Notes under the pieces: model-generated | Seen by the model: only the letters and a program-made list of their open reading frames with translations | Databases searched by the model: none | Told to the model about the DNA's origin: nothing | NCBI RefSeq assembly: GCF_003575975.1 | Contig: NZ_QQXK01000002.1 | Span: 62,001-126,000, forward strand | Direction: 5' to 3' | DNA from: Galactobacter valiniphilus | GTDB lineage: Bacteria > Actinomycetota > Actinomycetes > Actinomycetales > Micrococcaceae | DNA length: 64,000 nt | Made by a program: the position numbers and the translations under genes | Shown here: positions 50,719 through 59,256 of the stretch, piece after piece | Layout of the letters: each line of letters begins with the position of its first letter | How positions within the stretch are numbered: the stretch's first letter is position 1

Positions 50719-51627
50719 CTCCCGGTTCGTCACCCGCACGACCCGTTCTTCGGGCCGCCTTCCTTGCGATTGCTGGTGGCTCTGGAGGAGCACGGGGGCA
50801 TGGGCGCAGCAGGGCGGGCCGTGGGCATGAGCCAGACGAATGTCTCCCGGACCATCTCGGGGCTCGAACGACACCTCGGCTACTCGCTCGTTGAACGCAG
50901 CCACTCCGGGTCGAAGCTCACCCCCCAGGGCTTGGCACTCGTGGCCCAGGCCCGCTCGGTGCTCGCCGAACAGGAGCGCCTGGCCCGCCTCGCCGACGCG
51001 CTGGGAGCCGGCGGGCCCGCCCGACTGGAGCTCGCGGCGTCGCGCACCATCGGCGAGCACCTGGTCCCCGGCTGGCTGGGGCTCCAGGCGGCGCGGGCGC
51101 CGGAAACCTGGGTGTCCTTCCGCTTCGATAACTCGGCCAATGTGGCGAGGCTCGTGCGCACGGGCCAGGTGCCCCTCGGCTTCCTGGAGGACCCGCGCGC
51201 GCCGGAGGACCTGGCCTCGGAGGAACTGTGCCGCGACCAGCTCACCGTCGTGGTCCCGCCCGGGCATCCGTGGGCGGGGACGCCGGTGTTCCCCCGGGAC
51301 GTCGCCGCGGTGCCACTCGTGGAGCGCGAGCCCGGCTCCGGCACCCGCGCCACGCTGGACCGCGTCATCCCGCGGCGGGCGCGGGCCGCGGCGGAACTGG
51401 ACTCGAACGCGGCGATCGTGGCCGCGGTGGCGGCCGGCGTGGCCCCGGCGGTGCTGAGCCGGCTCGCCGTGGCGCGCGCCATCGAGGCCGGCGAGGTGGC
51501 CGAGGCGGTGTGGGCCGGCCCCGAGCTGGCCCGGCCGCTGCTGGCCGTGTGGCGCGAGGGCTCACGCGTGCCGGCCGAGGTGCGCGACTTCCTCAACCTC
51601 GTCCGGGCCGACTGCGCCCTGCGGTAG
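50710..51627 (+). CDS. LysR-family regulator (YeiE-like)
   Basis: 305 aa from ATG 50710; ATG 50689 in the same frame would add seven residues and place the operator inside the gene. N-terminal helix-turn-helix GGMGAAGRAVGMSQTNVSRT, effector domain from about residue 95. It is divergent from the YeiH-like exporter and is its likely regulator. No other target is suggested by sequence. Confidence 0.85.
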   Translation: MTSLPVRHPHDPFFGPPSLRLLVALEEHGGMGAAGRAVGMSQTNVSRTISGLERHLGYSLVERSHSGSKLTPQGLALVAQARSVLAEQERLARLADALGAGGPARLELAASRTIGEHLVPGWLGLQAARAPETWVSFRFDNSANVARLVRTGQVPLGFLEDPRAPEDLASEELCRDQLTVVVPPGHPWAGTPVFPRDVAAVPLVEREPGSGTRATLDRVIPRRARAAAELDSNAAIVAAVAAGVAPAVLSRLAVARAIEAGEVAEAVWAGPELARPLLAVWREGSRVPAEVRDFLNLVRADCALR

Positions 51628-51701
51628 GCCGGCGGGAGGGCACGCGCCCTAAGACCCCCCCCGCGCCCACGACGCCCTCATGATCGCCGCCCCTGGGCAA
51701 T

Positions 51702-51760
51702 TCCCCGGTCGTTGCACTTTTCCCCGGTCGATACGCGGGGAAAAGTGCAACGACCGGGGA
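51702..51760. repeat. 59-bp palindromic element, left copy
   Basis: Perfect 25-base arms (51702-51726, 51736-51760) around the loop GTCGATACG. An inverted copy lies at 52841-52899, on the other side of the AbiEi-like gene. It may also terminate the LysR gene. A DnaA-box-like TTATCCACA follows at 51768. Confidence 0.8.
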
Positions 51761-51800
51761 GTTTGAGTTATCCACAGCCCGCCCTGCACGGATCGCCCGC

Positions 51801-52835
51801 ATGCTTCACAGTGGAGCGATGTCGCCGACTCCGTTGAACGCCTGGCCGGAGCTCTTGCGCAGCTCCGCGAATCGATCGCTTGTGCGCCGCTTTGAGCGCG
51901 GCGAGCTGGTCCGAATCCAGCCCGGGTACTACGTCGAGCGAATGCGCTGGGAACGCTCCACGGCCGCAGAGAGGTTCATCGCCACCGCCACGGCAAAACA
52001 CCAGCACGGGCCGGCGGTGTTCTGCGGCGAAAGCGCACTGCTCTTGCTCGGCTTCCCCACCTTCGGACCGCCGCCGGCCCTGACCTTGGCCGTCAGCAGC
52101 GGCTCGCGGGCGGGACGAGGCGCCGAGACCTTGGTCATCTCGCCGGGAACCGCTGCCCCGTCCGGATACCGTCACCCATTGCCGCAGGTGAGACGCCACC
52201 ATCACCCCGCCGCCGCACACTCAAGCACAGGTGAGTTCGCAATCCTTGACCCCGTGGAGTGTCTGGTCGAGATGCTACAGCGGGCACCTCTGACGCGTTC
52301 GTTGGTGGTGACGGACGCTGTCTTGCGCGACGTCCTGCTCAGCCGCAGCGGCGGGTCCGACGATCCACGAACCCTCGTGATCGACCCGGCAGCAGCTCGC
52401 CGCGCCGTCCTCGCTCTGCCTCCTGGCATCCGCAGGCAGCGGGCCACCCTGGCCTTGGACCGCTCCAGCGCAGGCGCCCAATCTCCGGGCGAGTCGGTCA
52501 GCCGAGCCATCATGATCGAGGCCGGGCTCGCCGCACCGCAGTTGCAGCAGGAGCACTGGGATGAACGCGGACTCATCGGCTACACCGACTTCAGCTGGCC
52601 TGAGATCGGCGTCATCGGTGAGTTCGACGGACGGGCGAAGTACAACGGCACGTTCGGGCCGGGGGCACCGAGCGCGGAGCAAGCCGTGTGGAACGAGAAG
52701 CAGCGCGAAAACCGGCTCACGCGGCTCGGCTTCCGCGTCATCCGCTGGACGTGGGCTGACCTCTATGAGCCCGAACGCCTCATCCGAACGCTGCGAGCCG
52801 CGGGTGTTCCCCTGGCCGTGCCGATGGCGGCGTAG
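51801..52835 (+). CDS. AbiEi-antitoxin-like/DUF559-type protein
   Basis: 344 aa from ATG 51801 (51819 also possible). The N-terminal part has a small helical domain (SLVRRFERGELVRIQPGYYV) as in AbiEi-type antitoxin N-termini. The C-terminal part resembles the DUF559/Vsr-like endonuclease fold, with GVIGEFDGRAKYNGTF and LTRLGFRVIRWTWADLYEPE. This architecture is frequent in actinobacteria, often as a lone gene without a partner toxin. Its function is unknown. It is bounded on both sides by related palindromes in opposite orientation, as if it were a cassette. Confidence 0.75.
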   Translation: MLHSGAMSPTPLNAWPELLRSSANRSLVRRFERGELVRIQPGYYVERMRWERSTAAERFIATATAKHQHGPAVFCGESALLLLGFPTFGPPPALTLAVSSGSRAGRGAETLVISPGTAAPSGYRHPLPQVRRHHHPAAAHSSTGEFAILDPVECLVEMLQRAPLTRSLVVTDAVLRDVLLSRSGGSDDPRTLVIDPAAARRAVLALPPGIRRQRATLALDRSSAGAQSPGESVSRAIMIEAGLAAPQLQQEHWDERGLIGYTDFSWPEIGVIGEFDGRAKYNGTFGPGAPSAEQAVWNEKQRENRLTRLGFRVIRWTWADLYEPERLIRTLRAAGVPLAVPMAA

Positions 52836-52840
52836 CTACA

Positions 52841-52899
52841 TCCCCGGTGCTTGCACTTTTCCCCGCGTATCGACCGGGGAAAAGTGCAAGAACCGGGGA
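52841..52899. repeat. 59-bp palindromic element, right (inverted) copy
   Basis: Arms 52841-52865 and 52875-52899 pair with one mismatch. The loop CGTATCGAC is the exact reverse complement of the left copy's loop, and the arms differ from it at only a few bases. Confidence 0.8.
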
Positions 52900-52966
52900 G
52901 TTGGCCCGGAGCGCCGCGCGGAGGCGCCGCGCCGCGCGGACCGGTAGCGCCGATTGACCGGCACGC

Positions 52967-54259
52967 TCAGCGCACCGACTTGATGCGGTACACGCTCAGG
53001 GCTCCGAGGATGCCGATCACCCCCGCCATCACGAACAGCGTGGTGTACCCGCCGAGCTTCGTCACGGCGAGGAACGCGAGCCCCAGCGCGAAGATCTGCG
53101 GCAGCGAGGCAGCGATGTTGATGATGCCCATGTCCTTGCCGCGGGCACCGGAGCTCGGGAGCACCTGCGTGAGCAGCGCGAAGTCCACGCCCAGGTAGGC
53201 GCCGTTGCCGAGGCCGAGGATCGCCGCGGCGATGATGGCGGCCGTGAACTGCGCACCTCCGAAGAGCGGTGCGCACGCCATGAGCAGCGCGGCCGCGGCA
53301 ATGAGCCCCGAGGACAGCGCCACGAGCGGACGCCGCCCCGTGCGGTCGGAGATCGCCCCGGCCACCGCCGCGCACAGCAGCGTCCCAAACGCGTAGATCG
53401 CCGTCAGGACGAACACCCCGGCCGCGGGGTTCGGATGCTTCAACACGTCCGTCAGGTAGAAGAGCAGGTACACGATGGTCAGTTGCGTCGCGGTCATCAT
53501 GAGCAGGCGGCCCAGCCAGGCCCACGCGAAGTCCGGGTGCTTGCGCGGGCTCACCCAGAAGCCGGCGAGGAACTCGCGCAGGGACCCGCGGGGCAGGGCG
53601 CCGCGCCGCAGCACCGGGTCGTTCGGGCGCAACACGTACGGCACGGCGCACACGAGCATCACGACGATCGCCATGAGATAACCGAGCCACACGGCGCCGT
53701 TGATGAACATGCCGATCGCGGAACCCACGAGGATGCCCAGCGTGATGCCCGTGGCCACGAGCCCGCCCACGAGGCCGCGCTGCTCCACCGGGGCGCGGTC
53801 GGGCACGGCGGCTGTGATCGCGGCGGACATCGCGTTGAGCCCCGCCTGCGCACCTGCCCACCCCAGGCAGAGCATGCCGATGCTCGTGGAGCCGGCGGTC
53901 AGCAGCAGGAAGCCCGTGGCGAGCACCGCACCGGCCACGATCCACGGGACGCGCCGCCCCCAGCGCGAGTGCGTCCTGTCGGAGAGCGCCCCCACCAAGG
54001 GGTTGATCAGCATCGCCACGAGCACGCCCACGGTGCCGGCGAGCGAGAGCACCGATTCCTTGGAGTCCTCGCCCCCGATCGCGGCTGACTGCAGCGGCAT
54101 GAGTTGGTTGAGCGTCGCGAAGATCGCGGTGTTGATGCCCACGCTGACGAGGGCCACCGACGCCGTCCACCTCCAGCGCACCCGCTCGGTCGGTTCAGCC
54201 AGGGCCTCGGGAACCTCCGGGACCTCGCCCGCGGGACTCGCGGTGTGATCTGCGCTCAT
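52967..54259 (-). CDS. MFS transporter, GPH/sugar-type
   Basis: 430 aa from ATG 54259; the frame is open further upstream and other ATGs at 54268 and 54271 are possible. Twelve hydrophobic segments; SDRTHSRWGRRVPWIVAG is motif A of the SLC45/GPH-like group, with a related SDRTGRRPLVALS after the central loop. Members carry sugars or glycosides with protons or Na+. No sugar enzymes are adjacent, so the substrate stays open. No ribosome site is obvious. Confidence 0.82.
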   Translation of the reverse strand: MSADHTASPAGEVPEVPEALAEPTERVRWRWTASVALVSVGINTAIFATLNQLMPLQSAAIGGEDSKESVLSLAGTVGVLVAMLINPLVGALSDRTHSRWGRRVPWIVAGAVLATGFLLLTAGSTSIGMLCLGWAGAQAGLNAMSAAITAAVPDRAPVEQRGLVGGLVATGITLGILVGSAIGMFINGAVWLGYLMAIVVMLVCAVPYVLRPNDPVLRRGALPRGSLREFLAGFWVSPRKHPDFAWAWLGRLLMMTATQLTIVYLLFYLTDVLKHPNPAAGVFVLTAIYAFGTLLCAAVAGAISDRTGRRPLVALSSGLIAAAALLMACAPLFGGAQFTAAIIAAAILGLGNGAYLGVDFALLTQVLPSSGARGKDMGIINIAASLPQIFALGLAFLAVTKLGGYTTLFVMAGVIGILGALSVYRIKSVR

Positions 54260-54285
54260 GCGCCGCATCATATCCGCGGCGCGCA

Positions 54286-54313
54286 CCAAGGTTGCCGGGG
54301 CGGGCAACCTTGG
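54286..54313. promoter_or_regulatory. 11-bp inverted repeat upstream of the MFS gene
   Basis: CCAAGGTTGCC (54286-54296) and GGCAACCTTGG (54303-54313) around 6 bases, 27 bases before the ATG at 54259. It could be an operator or an attenuator-like hairpin. Confidence 0.4.
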
Positions 54314-54342
54314 CACGCCGGTGCGGGGCACCCAACGCGGCG

Positions 54343-54390
54343 GGCCTCGCACCGGGCCCCGCGCCCGCGGCGCGGGCCCGGTGCGAGGCC
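54343..54390 (-). terminator. Long GC hairpin
   Basis: 17-base arms 54343-54359 and 54374-54390 are perfect complements. A CGCCGTCGGGC motif follows at 54397-54407. Confidence 0.6.
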
Positions 54391-54437
54391 ACCACACGCC
54401 GTCGGGCATCACGATCCACGGCCAGGGCACGACGACG

Positions 54438-54469
54438 CCCCGGCACCGAGCGCTTGCTCGGTGCCGGGG
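54438..54469 (-). terminator. Terminator of the MarR-MFS operon
   Basis: CCCCGGCACCGAGC and GCTCGGTGCCGGGG (14 bp) around GCTT. No gene is seen between 54260 and 54550; that gap holds only the hairpins described. Confidence 0.65.
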
Positions 54470-54550
54470 CGCGAGGTTGTCGGCCGGAGTCAGCCCGGCG
54501 GGCGGTGAAACGGCGCGGTGATCGCGGCCGCGCCGCCGGCCAGGGTCCGC

Positions 54551-55819
54551 TCAGGCGGCGTCGCCGATGAGGGCTTCGGCCGCTTCGAGTTCTGAGACCT
54601 CCTCCGTCCGGTTCGCGGCCGAGACGGGCCCGCGCAGCACGAAGATGAGCACCACGGCCACGAGCACGCCGGCCGCGCCGTAGAGGTAGGGGGCGCCCTC
54701 GAAACCGAAGCTCTTGGCGAGCGAGGAGGCCAGCGGCGGGGCGATGGCGCCGCCCAGGAAGCGGATGCCGGAGTACGCCGAGGAGGCCACGGGGCGGGGC
54801 AGATCTGTGGACTCCATGGAGGACTCGGTCAGGACGGTGTTCATGATGCCGAGGACCAGGCCGGAGAGCACCATGAGGACGATGAGCGCGGGCGCGGAGG
54901 CCACAAACACGGCGCACAGCACCAGCAGGACCAGCAGGGCGATGAGCCCGGCGGCCAGAACGGAGGTGCGCTTGAAGCGCTTCGTCAGGGCGGGCGCGCC
55001 GAACACCGAGGTGATCGCGAGTGCCAGGCCCCAGCCGAAGAACGTGAGGCCGATGCCCATGGCGCCGAAGCCCAGCGGGAACGGCGTCCACGCGAGGATC
55101 ACGAAGAAGCCCATGTTGTAGAAGAACGCGATGACGCCGAAGGAGAGCAGCGCCGGCTTCCTCAGTGCGCGGAACGCGGCGAGCGGGGAGACGTGGCGCT
55201 TCTGGACGGCGCCGGACTTCAGCATGGACACGATCGCGATGAAGGCGATGGCCATGAGCACGGCGGTGCCGATGAACGGGGCACGCCAGGAGATCGAGCC
55301 GAGGACGCCGCCCACGAGCGGGCCCACGGCCATGCCAACGCCGAGCGCGGCCTCGTAGAGGATGATCGCGCCGTCGGCGCTACGGGCCTCGCCGATGATC
55401 GTTGCGAGCGCGGTGGAGAGGAAGAGGGCGTTGCCGAGGCCCCACACGGCCCGGAAGCCGATGATCCACGGCACGGACGGCGCCAGGCCGGAGGCCAACG
55501 CAAACACGACCACGAGCGCAAGGCCAAGCAGCAGCGTGTTGCGCGCACCGAGGCGGCCGGAGACCCACGAGGTGAAGAACATCGCGATGGCCGTGACGAA
55601 GAGGTAGGAGGTGAAGAGCAGCGACGCCTCGGTGGGCGTGGCGTGCAGTTCCTCGGTGATGGCCGGGAGGATGGGGTCCACGAGGCCGATGCCCATGAAG
55701 GACACCATGGCGGCGAGCGCCACGGCCCACACGGCCTTGGGCTGCTTCCACCAGCCGGCGGCACCGTGGCCGCCGGTCTCCTTGGCTACTGCGAGTTCAG
55801 CGTCCGTTTCGACGCTCAT
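54551..55819 (-). CDS. MFS multidrug-type exporter (DHA1)
   Basis: 422 aa from ATG 55819, overlapping the MarR gene by 4 bases. Twelve hydrophobic segments; GLVDPILPAITEELHATPTE begins helix 1, WVSGRLGARNTLLLG is motif A and GPLVGGVLGSISWRAPF is motif C of drug antiporters. It is the second gene of a MarR-MFS operon, an arrangement in which the regulator senses the exported compound. The compound is unknown. Confidence 0.88.
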   Translation of the reverse strand: MSVETDAELAVAKETGGHGAAGWWKQPKAVWAVALAAMVSFMGIGLVDPILPAITEELHATPTEASLLFTSYLFVTAIAMFFTSWVSGRLGARNTLLLGLALVVVFALASGLAPSVPWIIGFRAVWGLGNALFLSTALATIIGEARSADGAIILYEAALGVGMAVGPLVGGVLGSISWRAPFIGTAVLMAIAFIAIVSMLKSGAVQKRHVSPLAAFRALRKPALLSFGVIAFFYNMGFFVILAWTPFPLGFGAMGIGLTFFGWGLALAITSVFGAPALTKRFKRTSVLAAGLIALLVLLVLCAVFVASAPALIVLMVLSGLVLGIMNTVLTESSMESTDLPRPVASSAYSGIRFLGGAIAPPLASSLAKSFGFEGAPYLYGAAGVLVAVVLIFVLRGPVSAANRTEEVSELEAAEALIGDAA

Positions 55820-56283
55820 CGCGCCTCCTCCTCGGGGTGCGTCGACTCCCCCGGCATGTGCTTCGCGAGGATGTCGACGGCATCCTGCAGGGTGCGCCGC
55901 TCGGCTTCGCTCAACGGGGCGAAGTGGGGCAGCAAAAGATCAACGATCTGGGTGGCGCGGCTGCTGAGCAGGGCGCGGCCTTCCTCCGTGATGGAGACCA
56001 GGGTGGCGCGGGAGTCGGTGGGGTCGGAGCCGCGTTGCACCGCGCCGGCTTCCTCGAGCGCCTTGACGATCTTGGTCATGCCGGGCTGGCTCACGTGCAC
56101 CGCGGCGGCAAGATCGCCGATCCGGCGGGCGTTGGAGTCGGTCAGCAGGCCGAGCACCCGGTAGTACGACGGCGAGTGGCCGCCCTGGGCGCGGCTGGAG
56201 GCGATGCGGTTGAGCACCCACATCCGGCCGAGGAGGGCTCCAATGACGTCGCCGCTGGAGGGTGCCTGATCGTTCTGGTTCAC
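55816..56283 (-). CDS. MarR-family regulator
   Basis: 155 aa from ATG 56283. The winged helix is IGDLAAAVHVSQPGMTKIVK then DPTDSRATLVSITEEG for the wing. It precedes and overlaps the MFS gene, so both are made from one message. A 24-bp palindrome 13 bases upstream is its likely operator and indicates autorepression relieved by a drug-like ligand. Confidence 0.9.
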   Translation of the reverse strand: MNQNDQAPSSGDVIGALLGRMWVLNRIASSRAQGGHSPSYYRVLGLLTDSNARRIGDLAAAVHVSQPGMTKIVKALEEAGAVQRGSDPTDSRATLVSITEEGRALLSSRATQIVDLLLPHFAPLSEAERRTLQDAVDILAKHMPGESTHPEEEAR

Positions 56284-56295
56284 TCCAAGAATGTA

Positions 56296-56319
56296 TCACC
56301 AAGTTATATAACCTGGTGA
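56296..56319. promoter_or_regulatory. MarR operator
   Basis: TCACCAAGTTAT and ATAACCTGGTGA are 12-base half-sites with a single mismatch pair, centred on an AT-rich TTATATAAC that probably includes the -10 box. Confidence 0.7.
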
Positions 56320-56368
56320 AGAATGTGACGGAGGGAGCGGCCGAGCGGGCGCGGCGCCACCCCGTGCA

Positions 56369-56439
56369 GAAAAACCGAGCCTCCCTGAACAATCCGTGCA
56401 CTCGAGTACACGCAAAAGTCCAGGAAGGCTCGGTTTTTC
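56369..56439. terminator. Imperfect palindrome related to the one at 32694
   Basis: GAAAAACCGAGCCTCCCTG (56369-56387) pairs with CAGGAAGGCTCGGTTTTTC (56421-56439) with one mismatch; the centre is CTCGAG. Half-sites share CGAGCC, CCTGGACTTT and CGCACTCGAG-like words with 32694-32749. It ends the oxidoreductase operon. Confidence 0.7.
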
Positions 56440-56526
56440 GCACAGGGGCCGGCCGGGCGCGCCGGCGTCAGCCGCGACAGGCTTCGCTAGCGCACGACGG
56501 CGCGTGACCGCGCGGGCGGGCCGGCG

Positions 56527-57828
56527 TCAGTCCCGGCGCGGCGGCCTCACGAGGTCCTTGGCGGAGACCTCGGGATCGGCGAGCGCCGCGGCGTCCACGG
56601 GCTTGGCCCGGTCGATGAGCCGGCGCGCTGCGCGGGCCAGGCGGGCGTCGTCGAAGGTCACGGCGCCGAGCAGCTCGCCGCCGGCGCCCAGCGTGAAGAC
56701 GCCGCGCAGTCCGCGCGCGTCCTCGCGGCGCACCACGGCGCCGCCCGCCACCGGAGCCTGCGTGCCAACGACCTCCACGTGTTCCCCGTGGCGATCGGAC
56801 CAGAACCAGCGGGCACCGCGCTCCTCGGGGAACTGCCCGAGCAGCGCCGCGGCCGCGTCCTCGGCCGAGTGCATGGCCGCCTCCCAGTGGGCGTGTTGCG
56901 GCAGCGGGGCGCCGGTGGCGTCCACGCCGCGCGCCACATCGCCGATGGCCCAGAGGTTGGGCAGGGAGGTGCGCCCGGCGGCGTCGACGAGGAGACCGCC
57001 GCCCGCCTCGGCGCCGGCGGCCTGGGCCCCGGCGTCCACACCCAGGCCGTCGCAGGGCACGGAGCCGGTCGCGATGACCAGGACGTCCACGCCGACCGAC
57101 TCGCCATTCTCAAGCGTCAGAGTGGCGGCACGCCCAACCGGCTCACCGGGAGCCACCTCGGCCGGGGTCGCCGAACGCACGGTGCCCGTGATCAGCCGAA
57201 CGCCGCGCGGCTCGTGCTTGGCGTGCAGATGGGCCGCCGCCTCCTCGCCGAAACTCCGCACGGCGGCGGGCGAGCGCGGGCTCACCAGGAGCACCTCGGC
57301 GCCGCGCTCGGCCGCCACGGAGGCCGCCTCGGCGCCGACGAGCCCCGCGCCGATGACGCCGACGGTGGCCCCGGGGCGCAGGAAGGGCGCGAGCGCCTCG
57401 GCGTCGTCGATCGTGTAGAAGGTCAGCGGAGCCAGCTCGTCCAGCCCCGGCAGCTCGGGGCGGGTCGGGACGGTGCCCGTCGCGAGCACCACCACCTCGG
57501 AGAGCAGCCGCGGCCCGTTCTCGAGGAAGACCTCCCAGCCGGCCGCGTCCTCGGAGAGCCGGACCCCGGAGATCTCCTCCACGGCGCCGGCGATGACGGT
57601 GATGGAGCGTTCCTCGAACCACTCGGCCTCGCGGAAGCGCAGTTCCTCGCGGCCCATGGCCCCGCGCAGGAACTCCTTGGAGAGCGGCGGTCGATCCATG
57701 GGCAGGCCGCGTGGGTCGATGAGCGTGAGCTCGCCGCGGTAGCCGCGCAGGCGCAGCTGGTCCACGAAGGTGTAGCCGGCGGGGCCTCCGCCGATCACGA
57801 GGACGGAGGAGGGCTGGGGTGCGCTCAC
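56527..57828 (-). CDS. FAD-dependent ferredoxin reductase
   Basis: 433 aa from ATG 57828, overlapping the Rieske gene by 4 bases. FAD loop VLVIGGGPAGYTFVDQLRLR, NAD loop VGVIGAGLVGAEAASVAAER and the second FAD contact NLWAIGDVARGVD, as in rhodocoxin/putidaredoxin-type reductases. It should pass electrons from NAD(P)H to the adjacent Rieske ferredoxin. No oxygenase gene is present nearby, so the final acceptor is unknown. Confidence 0.9.
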   Translation of the reverse strand: MSAPQPSSVLVIGGGPAGYTFVDQLRLRGYRGELTLIDPRGLPMDRPPLSKEFLRGAMGREELRFREAEWFEERSITVIAGAVEEISGVRLSEDAAGWEVFLENGPRLLSEVVVLATGTVPTRPELPGLDELAPLTFYTIDDAEALAPFLRPGATVGVIGAGLVGAEAASVAAERGAEVLLVSPRSPAAVRSFGEEAAAHLHAKHEPRGVRLITGTVRSATPAEVAPGEPVGRAATLTLENGESVGVDVLVIATGSVPCDGLGVDAGAQAAGAEAGGGLLVDAAGRTSLPNLWAIGDVARGVDATGAPLPQHAHWEAAMHSAEDAAAALLGQFPEERGARWFWSDRHGEHVEVVGTQAPVAGGAVVRREDARGLRGVFTLGAGGELLGAVTFDDARLARAARRLIDRAKPVDAAALADPEVSAKDLVRPPRRD

Positions 57829-58178
57829 GGGCGGTCAGCGCCCTCGACGGACTCGCCGGGGTGCAGCAGCACGCGACCGTCGACGACCTCGACCTTGTGG
57901 GTGCGCGCCGACTCGGTGGCGGGCAGGCACAGGACCTTGCCCGTGCGCAGGCAGAACTCGGCGGCGTGCAGCGGGCACTCGACGCGATCGCCCTCGATCC
58001 AGCCGTCGGCGAGCGACGCGGTCTCGTGGGTGCACTCGTCGTCCAGCGCGAAGAACTCGCCCGTCTCGGCGTGGAACACCGCGATGTCGCGGCCGGTCTC
58101 GTTGGCGTCGCCGTCCACCACCACGGCCTCACCCTCGGGGATCTCCCCGACACCCGCCACGTCCACGATCTGAGCCAT
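57825..58178 (-). CDS. Rieske-type ferredoxin
   Basis: 117 aa from ATG 58178. The 2Fe-2S ligands are C49-x-H51 (ECTHETASL) and C68-x2-H71 (ECPLHAAEF). Size and motif spacing fit the bacterial NirD/BphA3-like ferredoxins of dioxygenase systems. It is the first gene of a two-gene operon with its reductase and acts in the cytoplasm as electron carrier. Confidence 0.92.
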   Translation of the reverse strand: MAQIVDVAGVGEIPEGEAVVVDGDANETGRDIAVFHAETGEFFALDDECTHETASLADGWIEGDRVECPLHAAEFCLRTGKVLCLPATESARTHKVEVVDGRVLLHPGESVEGADRP

Positions 58179-58355
58179 GCCACTCCTGCCTTAGTACTGC
58201 CGTGCTCGGCGCCGCGCCCGGAGGATCGGGCGGCGGCGTGCCTTCAGCGTTGAACGCTACCGAAGTTCAACCGGATTCGGGCGTGGGAGCTTCCCCACAG
58301 GCGGCACGCACTGCTTAGACTCGGGCAAAACCGACCGATCGTTCAGGAGCAGCGC

Positions 58356-59141
58356 ATGAGCACCCCACCCGCCGTCGTGAAGGACGCCGCGACCGTCCTG
58401 TTGCTGCGCCCCGCTCGGGACGCCCAGGGCGTGGAGGTCTTCATGCAGGTGCGCGCGAGCAGCATGGCCTTCGCGGCCGGCGCCGCGGTCTTCCCGGGCG
58501 GCTCGGTGGACGCGAGCGACCGCGAGGGGACGGAGGCCTGGGGCGCCATCGCCGGCGCCGACCGCCTGGGCCTCGACCCCACGAACGCCGCCGAGCGTGC
58601 GCTGGCCGGCGCCGTGGTGAGCGCGGCGCTCCGCGAGACCTTCGAGGAGTGCGGCGTGCTCCTGGCCGAGGGCGGCGACGGAGCCGTGGCGCCGGGCGAT
58701 CGCGACGACCTCGCGGCCCACCGCGTTGGCCTCGCCGCCCTCTTGGACGAGCGGAACCTCGCCCCCTTGCTCGGCGCTCTCACGTGCGTTGACCGCTGGA
58801 TCACTCCGGAGGGCGAGCCGCGCCGCTACGACACGCGCTTCTTCGCCGCCGTCCTCCCGGAGGGCCAGGAGGCCGACGACGCGACCACAGAGACCGCGCG
58901 CTCCTTCTGGGTGCGCCCCGCCGAGGCGCTGGAGCAGTTCGCCCAGGGGACACTGGCCCTCATGCCGCCCACGTGGGCGCAGCTCGACCGCCTGTCCCAG
59001 GCGAGCACGCTCGCCGAGGCGCTCGCCCCGGCGGTCGCCGAGGTGACCGTTCCCGTGCTCGAGCACACCGACGGCACCGTCGTGGCGCACTTCTGGGGCA
59101 CCGAGGCGTACCGCAAGGCGGGGAAGCCGCAGCACTCCTGA
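58356..59141 (+). CDS. NUDIX hydrolase (NUDT19-like)
   Basis: 261 aa from ATG 58356, after AGGAG. The NUDIX box is split by a short insert: AAVFPGGSVDASD at 43-55 and LRETFEECGVLLA (R93, E94, E97, E98) later, as in NUDT7/NUDT19-type CoA or acyl-CoA diphosphatases. It would hydrolyse a nucleoside diphosphate-linked compound, possibly CoA derivatives. It is transcribed alone. Confidence 0.85.
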   Translation: MSTPPAVVKDAATVLLLRPARDAQGVEVFMQVRASSMAFAAGAAVFPGGSVDASDREGTEAWGAIAGADRLGLDPTNAAERALAGAVVSAALRETFEECGVLLAEGGDGAVAPGDRDDLAAHRVGLAALLDERNLAPLLGALTCVDRWITPEGEPRRYDTRFFAAVLPEGQEADDATTETARSFWVRPAEALEQFAQGTLALMPPTWAQLDRLSQASTLAEALAPAVAEVTVPVLEHTDGTVVAHFWGTEAYRKAGKPQHS

Positions 59142-59194
59142 GGGCGGCCGGGACCGGTTCGGTGCCCGACGGCGTATGCCCGGGCCGGGCGCCC

Positions 59195-59241
59195 GCCCCG
59201 CCTCCCGGCGGGGCGGACCCGGCGCCCCGTTGAGGCGCCGG
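59195..59241. terminator. Two hairpins between NUDIX and lipoprotein genes
   Basis: GCCCCGCC/GGCGGGGC at 59195-59214 and CCGGCGCC/GGCGCCGG at 59219-59241. A GCCCGACGGCG motif precedes them at 59164. Confidence 0.55.
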
Positions 59242-59256
59242 CCGGGCCGGGCTGAC

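Noticed and set aside
51768-51776. DnaA-box-like TTATCCACA as part of a replication origin
   Set aside because: It is a single box with no dnaA, dnaN or AT-rich unwinding region nearby.
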